Source of the DNA: Atrichornis clamosus
Taxonomy: Eukaryota; Chordata; Aves; Passeriformes; Menuridae
DNA: 64,000 nt
Direction: 5' to 3'
Assembly: GCA_013400975.1 (NCBI GenBank)
Contig: WBMZ01012192.1
Location: 124,001 to 188,000, forward strand
The notes below the pieces were generated by a model, which saw only the letters and a list, made by a program, of their open reading frames with translations, ran no database searches and was not told the origin of the DNA. Position numbers and translations under genes: made by a program. Within the stretch, counting starts at the first letter, position 1. Each line of letters begins with the position of its first letter. This document shows, one piece after another, positions 50,701 through 64,000 of this stretch.

Positions 50701-53700
50701 TTAGCAATAGTTGAGAGGATATTTGGGAAGCCTGCTCCTGAAATGCTGCATTACCTTCTGACCCAGAGCTTATCACAGTACTGGGTGAATGAATCACATT
50801 ACTCATGGGAAGCTCTTTATTCTTGTTTGTAGACAAACTTCCGGCATTCATGTGTCTGTTCACAGAACTGGGCTCTGAGTTAGTTGAAGGAAGTCAGCAC
50901 TTTACAGTGAAGAGCCCTTAAATGTTTTTAGAAGGGACCACTGTAATATTAATTTTAAATAGTCTGACTTGCTGTCCCATTCAGACAAATCTTGCATAAT
51001 TTGCGTGAAACTGATGGGGCTCTTGTCTCTAAGCCAAAGCATAATCAAGAGAAAGTGAATCAGATTAACTTCTGAATGTAACTAAGCAAGGCAGATAACT
51101 ATTTTAGCTCTGTGATATGGAGCAGTTGGTTTATTACTGTAGTGTAAACAAACCTTACTGTCTCCACATCAGCCATGAGGAAGGCAAAACTATTTCTACC
51201 CTGACTTCTCAGAGAAATTCCAACTAAAACAGAATTATGGGTGGTATATTTGTCATACTGGCCTCTGAGTAGGTAATTTCCAAATCTCTGGTGTCTCTGG
51301 GAGGGTGGCACTTGTTATTGCAAAAATCACAGTGTTTTTTCAAAGACAAGTGGCCTGTGCAGAAGCTATTGGTATCATCAAAGAAACTGCATAGAATACC
51401 ACAAGCAAGAAGAAACTCTTCCAAAGTGTTAGAGGCTGCTTTTACTTCATTGTTGCCTGGGGCATGTAATGGGAGTCTTTTGCAGGTCAGGGAGTTGCTA
51501 TAAGTAGTTTGCTTCTATACAGAGGGACTGCTATAATGCCTCTTCTATTGCAGCCACCTTGTAGGAAAGGTAAAACCCCAAGATGCAAGGTTCAGTTCTG
51601 GCCACAGTTCCGCTCAGCACGCATCTTTCCTCATCTAGAAGACTCATGTTCTTGCTAATTCCATGGAGTCTAGCTTCTGAAATATTGGCTTCTAATCCCA
51701 AAGCTGACAAAAATTTCCTGACCTGGTGAAGGAGATAAAGTTTCTGCTTAAGTGTTGGCTCTTTTTCATGACTGCATATATTTGTGTATGTGTGATCTAG
51801 CAAAAATCCCCAAAAATCCTGTGTCTCTGGTAGGTACATGAAGAAGCAGTTCAACAAATGGAAGGACAAAATGCAATTTATTCATAACTGCCAGGAAGAA
51901 AGAAGCTGCAAAATAGAGGCAAACCTCCAAAGACTGAGAGTAAGCCATGAAAACCTGCAAATGACACTGCAGCAAATGAAGCAAGAAGTAAAGGTATAGT
52001 GATAGATATACCAAGAATTGTCACAGCTATGATCAATCGTGCACACTAACTACTGCTTTTCCTGCAGAACAGCACTCTTGATAGTATTTTGTGCACCTTC
52101 CACTTGTATTTTCGGCCATCTTAGGTTCTTGTCTTCAGAGAAAGCAGATCAGGTCTTTGCAGTAGGGATTTTCTTGTTGTTCTGTGTATATCTGGCATCA
52201 AGCACAGACATCCCAAATAGGATGTTTAGATACTACTGCAATGAAAATAGTTAATATTCCGATAAGAGTGAGAAAAGGGTTTCCAACAGAAGTGTTAGAT
52301 ACTTCATCGCAGTCTTTTATTCAGAGAAGAGTCCTGTGTTGGCATTGAATAAATAAAATGTCATTCCTAATTGCTGTCTTTTATTGGGATGTAATACAGA
52401 CATCTTATAGAAAATATTTATTTTCAATTGTATTGATTCTTGCTCATTAAAATTATTTCTGAGATTCTAAAAAGGCCCTTATTTCACAGAAAATGCATAC
52501 ATATTTGCCACCTACAGCATTTTTGTAGCATTTTCTGCACTGCTGTTTTACTATTACTGGCAAACTGAAATATCAATTATTTTCACAAGGTATTTTCTGT
52601 GTTTTGTCTATTGTAGACAATGTTGCAGTCATCAGAGCATCCTTTTGCACAGTGTCATAATACGATGCCAAGAAACCCACTTGTTCTGCCAGAAAGGAGA
52701 ATGCAGAGCGGATTAAATCCTGCCCAAATAAGGCCTACTTCCAGAACATGTGCCGAATGGAAATCTTTGAATCCCCCCAACTCTGCAAACAGAATGCATC
52801 TTTTACAGACACCTGAAGTTCCCACTGCAGTGGACTTCATGTTCTCAGATGACCCACTGGAGGCAGTGTCCCTGCAGAGTGACAGACCCTTTATGCAACA
52901 GTATGAAAAAGCAAAACAGAAACAAACATATCTGCCTAAACTGACAGAAAACTCTCTCAGTGGCATCACGAGGAATGCAGTTCTTACTCCCACTGCAGTG
53001 CAGATACCACCTGATGAGAAGGAAGTCAGAGAGGAAGTGGAACTGCAGCAGCTACTGATGAAACTGAAGGATGGATTGTCTCTTCAAACCCAACCAGGTA
53101 TAAGTTCTCCCAGTCATCCTGACATTGTCTTCTCACCTTCATCCAGTTTACTCTATAATATTGTTCATGATCATTTAACCCTCAGAAGAAACTCAGAACC
53201 TTGCCTTAGCCTTTGTAGTAGTATTCCAGCTCTGTATTGTGAGATAGAGCATATTCCAAATATGGAATGTTGGACTAATTTGCAAGTGGAAGAGTCAAAG
53301 CTCCTAAGAGGAAATCAGTCTTCATATTTAATTAAGGAGCAAATTTGAACTGATGAGGGCACTGTAGGTCTTTGCTCTTGCTACTTCTGTGACACTGTAA
53401 CTATTAATCTGGTCCCAGGCAGACTTCCAGCAGTACAAAATCCCTCTGTAATTAATGGTCTTACACCATAGAGCTTTATTCAACACTGATGATGATAATG
53501 AGGATGTAATAAGGTATATGACAGAAAGAGCAGTTTCTACAGAATTAGAGATTTATAAAGAGTTTTCTAGACCTCTGGCATCATCCAAAAGGTTGGAAAG
53601 ACTTAAAAACTGTTCTACTTTTCAGCCCAGCAAACTGCCTTGCACCAGGAGTTCTTCTCTACAGCTGAGCATGTTTGCAGATCTTTTTCTGACCTCATCA

Positions 53701-53729
53701 ACCAAGTAATTTCACCAGCTTGTAAATGA
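35773..53729 (+). CDS. DYTN: Dystrotelin (dystrophin-family ZZ protein)
   Basis: Fourteen exons: 35773-35791, 37868-37942, 38881-39082, 41144-41229, 42049-42137, 42817-42888, 43235-43398, 44270-44381, 46130-46275, 47875-48040, 49711-49781, 51834-51993, 52617-53097 and 53626-53729. They total 1947 nt, or 648 residues (human about 578). All phases close. The N-terminus (MDPDLQ, then [20 protein letters not shown]) matches mammalian dystrotelin. Residues about 7-235 are the dystrophin-type EF-hand-like region. A ZZ finger spans about 222-273: Cys224/227, 239/242, 248/251 and His261/265. A coiled coil covers about 401-454. The C-terminus ([12 protein letters not shown]) also matches the mammalian end. 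There is no WW domain and no spectrin repeat. Exons 10 and 13 are the least conserved. An in-frame ATG nine codons upstream (35746) could extend the protein. Expected role: adaptor at membrane or cytoskeleton, little studied. Confidence 0.94.
37021..37037. repeat. Short TA microsatellite in DYTN intron 1
   Basis: A run of about seven TA units (GTTATATATATATTTG). Confidence 0.6.
39121..39192 (-). mobile_element. CR1 LINE fragment in DYTN intron 3
   Basis: CATAGAATCACAGAATGG, then TTTTTTGGAAGGGACCTTAA and AGATCATCTAG, is the inverted 3' end of a CR1 element. Only about 70 bp are recognisable. It begins 38 bp after the splice donor of exon 3 (39082/39083). Confidence 0.85.
53098..53625 (+). other. 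DYTN: DYTN last intron, unusually open
   Basis: The intron is 528 nt, a multiple of three. Its donor is CAG|GTATAAGT and its acceptor TTCTACTTTTCAG. The frame of exon 13 stays open for 83 more codons, to a TGA at 53346-53348. A second ATG-led open stretch (53455-53709) crosses the acceptor in another frame. Splicing restores the C-terminus conserved with mammals, so I treat this as an intron, but a retained-intron form would make a longer, different C-terminus. Confidence 0.7.
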
Positions 53730-56700
53730 CAGAAACTCCCATTCACTTTACAGCTTCATGGAACTATTTAAGGTAATTGATGCCATGTCTCTTAAAAGAG
53801 ACTCTTTAAAGTGTCTCAGATATTGCATTGTAATAACACAGCATGACAGATTTCTGCATTTACTGACTGCACTAGGAACATACTGGACAACTATGTTCCT
53901 TTTCTATTGTGGATTCCTTAGCAGTGCAAACAATGGTTCATTTCTCTCTCTTTAGCTGTTAATATCCCATGGTCGAGTTACTTCCTTAGAATGGTGCTGT
54001 ATTTCTTGTTGATGCCAACAACTAGGAAAGCTTTTTTTCCTGTAATGCACAGAAGGATTTCAAAGATCTGAGAAATGGAAATTATTCAGTACCACTTTAG
54101 AGAGAAAAAAATATAGAGTCAGCTACTTACTCTCACTGTTTTGCAGGAGGTGCATAAAAATAGTGAATGAGTATGTTCATGTATGCTCAAAACCAGTTAT
54201 GGTTCAAGAAAATTTGCATACTTTTAAGGATTTTAGTTATGTCACTGAAACTATAACAGCTTTCCAAGAAAGAAAATACTCCTAGTTTTTACAGGATTTT
54301 TTCTGTGATTACAAAGAAAATAAATTTTGCTCAGGTGAAAGCAAAATATTTTTGGAAGCTCCGGGAGAAAGGTAGGTAAATTATATATTCTGAAGCTTTG
54401 TGTCATGTATAATCAGAGTTTAGGCTGATGAAATGAAAAGCATAGGGCTTAAGAAAAGCTGCTCAGCAGAACTTAATTTTCCACATAGATTTTCCTTGTC
54501 TTGTATTTTTCAGAATGAGTTATAATCATCAAGATAAATGGACTGCTTGACTCGTTAAAGTGACTAGAAATCTTGTTTTCTATTGGTAGCAGCTCAGCCA
54601 TCTTCTTGAAAGACTTTACTCTGTGGTAGGGAGATTAATGAACTTTCCTGGTTCTTTCTGCTAGTTTTGGTCAAAGGAGGCCTAAATTACACATACAGCA
54701 AACACTCAAGAATTTACAGCAACAAATAATGGTATGCCACTGGAAGCTAACAAGTGGTTTGTCTCTAGCAAAGGAAGTGTAAAGAAGATGAAAATTAAAG
54801 AAAAGAAACTTACTGAGGAAGGAGGGAGGATCCCAGAGAACAAATAGTGATGAGGTCACTGGAAGGCAGAAAGACCCATATTATCACATACATAGAATAT
54901 AGTGTGAGATAGAAGCTTAATAGCTTTTGTAATATGCCAGTGCCAAGAGATACAAACAACAATCCAAGGAACCTCACTGTTGATTATGGCAAGATACCCA
55001 TCAGCCTCTGATGAGGCTTTAAATCTCCTTCCAGCGTGCACATCTGAATTCAAATTGCTTGGAAACAGGGGCAGCTGTCAAGTACCAGTTTGGTCTGAAG
55101 AACAAATTCTTACAAATAGATATTCCTGAACTACCATGAACTCTTCTTTCATGGCAGTGTGTAAAGACTCAAAGAAGTGTTTTCCCATGCTAAGAAGCAG
55201 TTTTTTAGCTCCCAGATCCCTATAAGATGAAAGGGACAAAATCACGAGGTCTTTATTTTGTTGTTACTCTGCTGAGCTGACAGTGAAGCAACCTCAGTTA
55301 GACATGTTCATCCCAACCTTCTTCTGACACACTCAGACTGAGAAAGAGTAAGCCAGGAACAGTAGCTGCAAAAACAATCCTAGCTCACTCAAAGTTCTGC
55401 CATGAAGTTTATAAGGAATAGTGGTGGGAGGCAACATCCTGTCTTCAAACACAGTGACATTTTTAATTGTTCCTGTATAGCAGATATACTTTCATCTCAT
55501 ACTCAGAGTCCTCATTGTTTTTTTTAACGTAGCCACCCTTTTATCACTTGTACTCTATCACTTGCAGGTTTACATGTAATTAGTTCAGAATTAAAATTCT
55601 CTTTTTTATTTCAGCATAATTATTAACACAGATTGTCTCTTTACATCAGCAATTTCTGTGTTCTCCATAGTGTGACCTATGCTAGAGATTCATCTGTTTT
55701 CTCAGTTTTTCCTCCACCTTTTCCTGCCTTTTGCCTCAAAGGCCAAATTTTGCTACAGCCTATTAATTAAGAAGCTTACTGAAGCAGAGAAGTATTGCAA
55801 ATTCGTTTAAGCTAAATATCATCTTGGCCCATCGTGGTATTTCTGTCTGAAGGGAGGAAGAAAGCTGCCGTGAGCCATTTCCTAAGGGATCCTGTTGTTG
55901 CAGGTGGGACCTATCTAAAGTGGAAGCACCAACCTCTTCCCAAAGGGCCCTGTGGAAAAACATTTAAGATAAACAGAATCTGTTCAGATAATCAGTCTTG
56001 ATTTTACATTTGCTAGAGCTTTCGACCATATGGGAACAGGTAACATCTGGTCTACTACAATACCGATCCCACTGGGCCGAGGCACCCAGCCCTTCACATA
56101 GCCTTTGTCACTTGCAGCTCTTAATAGCTGTAGGGACTGTGAGTGAAGACTGTGCCTTATGTTGATACAAAGTTGCAACAATAGGGCTCTCAGCTTCCTT
56201 AATAAATTAGTTAATTAACCGTATAGGTGCAGAAGTGAGCAGATCTTTTGTAACAATGCTCCTGCTGCCCTCCCAAGTGGCAGCCAAGCACTCTCGTAGC
56301 CTGTGGCTGCAATTCGGGGTGTGTTGCTGAGTGCACTGAACTGTGTGTTCCTGTGCTTATCCTTCTTTAGTGTTCCCTCCTGTCATGAGTATTTAAATGG
56401 TTTGTTGCATGCCTAACTTGAAGCACAAATTCGGTGCCATTGAAGTTGATAGCCCTCTTACAGTTTTTTGTTTTCTTCCTTAAGATCAGGATTTCACCCA
56501 ATGGGATTGTGTTTAAGTCTTATTTTGTTCAGGCCGGTAACCATTTCAAGACTTCTTTTACACATCCTGTTACTTCAACAAGTTGATGATCAACCAGGGA
56601 TTTGGGGAAAAGAAAAATAAAAAGCAACCAAATATTGGTACACGCACAAGGAAAGAAACTTTGAATGAGCAACTAAATGTAATTGCTCTGGAAAGCTGAA

Positions 56701-57299
56701 ATTTATGGTTACATCAAGCCAGACCAGCAATGGAAATAATTTATTTCATAAAAGCATCGAAAGTTATCTGCCTTAAGTTGCATTAGTTTAATGTCAAAAT
56801 GCCTATTAGGGTTATCAGTAAGAGTCAGAGGAAAACTGATTTTTCTACAAAGAACTTGTAAACTAAAAAAGAAGCAAATGCAAGTTATGTATGCGATTTT
56901 CTTGTGATTACACATTTTAAGTGTAAAAGCCAAGGAGCTGGTAAAATCTATTAACCCTTTTACTTTTACTGGAAAACTGAAAATGCTTTTGGGAGGTATT
57001 TTTCATGTACAAATATGTACCATTTTTCTTTAGTTGGATGATGGGTTTGAGCCGTGGTTGCTTTATATAAGTGTAAAGCTATGCATACAATCAAACATCA
57101 TCATCTCAACTCTAATCCTGTCTTGGAGCCACTGGAGGTTTTTTGACAAATTCCTTCTCTGCTTGTCTATGTTTTATTGAAGGATTAGTTATTTTCTGTT
57201 TTGTCACCTAAAAGACAATAGTTTGAACAGATCACATGTATTGCAAAAAGCCTGATATAAACACAGATTAAAGAAGGCAACTGCTTATAAATCATGCAA
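53730..57299. other. Intergenic between DYTN and FAM237A (convergent 3' ends)
   Basis: Holds the 3' UTR of DYTN (to about 54.3 kb) and the distal 3' UTR of FAM237A. No other exon or repeat was recognised. Confidence 0.65.
54319..54324 (+). terminator. DYTN: Candidate DYTN poly(A) signal
   Basis: First AATAAA downstream of the DYTN stop, giving a 3' UTR of about 600 nt. Confidence 0.45.
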
Positions 57300-57305
57300 T
57301 TTATT
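57300..57305 (-). terminator. FAM237A: Candidate FAM237A poly(A) signal
   Basis: TTTATT on the plus strand, that is AATAAA on the coding strand, about 175 nt after the stop codon. Another copy lies near 57172. Confidence 0.45.
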
Positions 57306-57477
57306 AAGGACACTAAATTCACAGGTAATTAGGAAAGCCCGTAAGTCCAAGTTAGTCAGAGATATAGTGCTCAAGGTTACAGGCCTTCTTCCATCACATA
57401 AATGGACATCAATGAGGATTAAAATGCAAAAAATAAAGAGAAGTCGTTAAAAAATATCCACAAATCAAGATCTTAGA

Positions 57478-61695
<4,218 letters not shown>

Positions 61696-62187
61696 TAGAA
61701 TCAAGGAACAGTTTGGGTTGCAAGGGACCTTTAAAGGCCATCTAGTCCAACCCTTCTGCCATCGGCAGGGACATAATCTTCAACCGCATCAGGTTGCCCA
61801 GAGCCCTGTCCAACCTGACCTTGAATGTTTTCAGAGATGGGGCATCTTCCACCTCTTTGAACAGTCTGTTCCAGTGTCTAACCACCCTCATTGTAAAAGA
61901 TTCTTTTCTTTATATCTAATCTAAGTCGACCCTCCTTCAGCTTAAAACCATCACCCCTTGTCCTGTTGCAATAGGCCCTGCTAAAAGCCTGTCCCCATCT
62001 TTCTTGTAGGCCCCCTTTAGATACTTGAAGGTTTCAATAAGGTCTCCCTGCAGCCTGCTCTTCTCCAGGTTGAACAATCCAAATTTTCTCAGCCTTTCCT
62101 CATAGGAGAGCTGCTTCACCCTTCTGATCATTTTTGTGGCCCTTCTCTGGACTTGCTTGAACAGGTTCATGTCTCTCCTGTGCTGAG
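61696..62187 (-). mobile_element. CR1 LINE fragment, 3' end
   Basis: Inverted CR1 3' end. It begins with TAGAATCAAGGAACAG, followed by GGGACCTTTAAAGGCCATCT and a fragment of the ORF2 tail on the minus strand (words VQRRATKM, YEERLRKFGLFNLEKSRLQGD split over the frame). It is about 490 bp, truncated, with the frame disrupted. It is the largest repeat in the window and is closely related to the copy at 28453-28924. Confidence 0.9.
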
Positions 62188-62213
62188 ATATATTTATATA
62201 TATGTATATATAA
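62187..62213. repeat. TA-rich microsatellite beside the CR1
   Basis: TATATTTATATATATGTATA-type tract directly at the 5' end of the inverted CR1. Confidence 0.7.
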
Positions 62214-64000
62214 AAGCACAGATGCTTATTGCAGATCACTAAGAATTGTCTGTGTGTTAAAACTGTGAAATTTGCTAAGTAGCATCTATAATGGATGGTG
62301 AAAAATCCTGAGAATCACCTTTTGTGGGCAGAAAGGCCCAGTTGTCTCCATCAGATTTCATTTCTTGTATGTGCTTCTATGTTGTATTTTCTAACACGCT
62401 TCTAGCATTTCTGATACTGTAACAGGTTTGTGGGTTGTTTTTAGTGTAGCTCATGGCATATGGAGAACTTCCCATTTGTGAAAATTGCCAACACCTGATA
62501 TCAGCATTTAGCACAAAATTTTAATGTGTGTTGAGCTGCTGAGTATTCATGCTTGTACATTTTCAGTTTGATTGCTGGGGGTGGGGAAGTTACCCTTTTA
62601 ATGAGCTTGATAATCAACTGGCTTTTTGTGTAGAAAGTCTCTTCTATGAGTGATCATGAAGAAGTGTTTCTTTGCTACGTAAAGAAAAATGCCAAAGGCA
62701 GGATATGGATGTGCTATGTGAAAGATAGCCTGCCTGTGTGCAAGACTAGGGAAGAGTAGGCTGCTTTGTGGAATATATTTCATTGTAGAGCTAAAGGACT
62801 CTTCAGAGGTTTCAGTCCTGGCAGTGATATTCTTACCTAGCCCCTTGTCTTGCTACTTGGTCAAGTTCTGGTAACATTTTTGAGGTATTCAGACTTTACT
62901 CCCCAACTGTTTACAGTGACTTTTTAATCTGAGTTGGGAACTCATGAGAAGAGCTGGTGTGTCAGCCCTGGATCTGAGTATTGCATTTAATGAATGAAAG
63001 AGGGCCAGCTTGCTCTTCCCATACTGTTCTGCCTAGTGGGTGTCACTTAAAACCGTGGTGGTAGTAATGGGGCTGTTTTCCTGCTGCTCCCAAGATCTCC
63101 AGAAGCATCATTCTTCTGTACCCTTCTCCACAAGGCAGGTTTTGATTGCTTTCTCAGAAGCAAGCCAAAAACATCATGTGAGTCACTACTTCATTCTTGT
63201 TTGTGCATCAGAGCCCTTCCTTTGGGCAGCAGACACCTATGCATGTATGCCAGGCAGTGTGCAATACCTATCTGTTTAACAAGACTTTTTCAAGCGACAT
63301 AATTAACTTTATCAAGCTTCTAGTTTTCACAGCAATTTAGCAATCTCAGATATGACCATGGGGGTGGGGAGACAGACAAGGGACAGCAGTGGCAGGCAAC
63401 CCCAACAACAACAGCAGATAGTTCAAATAAAGGAATAACACTAAAATGGGATAGTAATACTAAATAATAATACTAAAATCCTTAAAAGGATGGCTCTGTG
63501 ATGTTGGCAGGGGCCATCTGGTTTATACATGTTAACAGTTGAACTGATTGCTTTGCATTTTCTGTTTTCCAGCACCTATCATAAACTTTTTAAGTTACAA
63601 AACTGGGTAAGACAAGGCTTCTGGTTTTGGCAGAACAAAGGGACAGCCCTGGGCAGGGAGCTGGTAGGGCATTAATATGAGAGTCGGTGCCCTTGAAAGC
63701 GTGGTGTTAATCATATTAGTCAGGGCCAGTAGCAAAGGCCACTAGTCCTTATGGTCTGGTCAAACTCAGGCAGCATTGTGCTGTTAGTCTTCCACATGGT
63801 TCAGGATTTTATTTTTTTAGATAGTTGTGAGTGGGATGAAATGCTCAGGAAATGCCAAATTTCATTCATCTCTTGTGCATGCGGTGAATGCTTCATGCAA
63901 TTCCTTCCCTACACCCCCCAATCTTTAGGTGTTTCTGTCCATACGCTGAAGTTTGTGTGTGGTTTTTTTCCCCCTCATCCCCGCTTCTCCTTGCAGTTTA
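62214..64000. other. Intergenic, no gene recognised
   Basis: No exon recognised. By human gene order ADAM23 would follow to the right in the same orientation as FAM237A, so its 3' end may lie beyond the window. Confidence 0.55.

Noticed and set aside
51531..51869. 112-codon minus-strand frame
   Set aside because: Lies over DYTN exon 12 and its upstream intron; antisense shadow with no likeness to a known protein.

Overview
The window looks like a bird nuclear chromosome. It has spliced vertebrate genes with short GT-AG introns, three CR1 retroposon fragments (two with the typical avian CR1 3' end), one weak MIR-like SINE remnant, and few other repeats. I found no bacterial, viral, CRISPR or mobile-gene content. 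I recognise four protein-coding genes from their conceptual translations, and I closed every splice junction by hand so that all exon phases match. They are FASTKD2 (minus), MDH1B (plus), DYTN (plus) and FAM237A (minus). From memory, human 2q33.3 carries the same four neighbours in the same order and relative orientation, so this is a conserved synteny block. The species cannot be fixed from the sequence.

Layout. 1-11.9 kb: AT-rich sequence with no gene I recognise; a MIR-like remnant lies near 2.3 kb. 11.9-22.0 kb: FASTKD2, read right to left in 11 coding exons. 22.2-23.1 kb: a CpG-rich head-to-head promoter shared with MDH1B, with an ETS-type site and an RFX X-box. 22.76-30.03 kb: MDH1B, 9 exons. 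30.0-35.7 kb: intergenic. 35.8-53.7 kb: DYTN, 14 coding exons. 53.7-57.5 kb: intergenic. 57.5-61.1 kb: FAM237A, two coding exons on the minus strand. 61.1-64.0 kb: intergenic, with the largest CR1 fragment.

The genes do not form a pathway. FASTKD2 is a mitochondrial RNA-granule protein. MDH1B is a malate-dehydrogenase-like protein that keeps the fold-level similarity but has lost the catalytic histidine, the substrate arginines and the NAD-loop glycines; its N-terminus resembles a glutaredoxin. DYTN is a small dystrophin-family protein (EF-hand-like region, ZZ finger, coiled coil). FAM237A is a secreted, probably amidated neuropeptide precursor. The most useful observations are the degenerate MDH1B active site and its N-terminal domain, the X-box next to the MDH1B start, an in-frame upstream ATG/TAG before the FASTKD2 start, poly(A) hexamers touching the stop codons of both FASTKD2 and MDH1B, and an unusually open last intron in DYTN. 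I saw no clear sign of a wholly new system.
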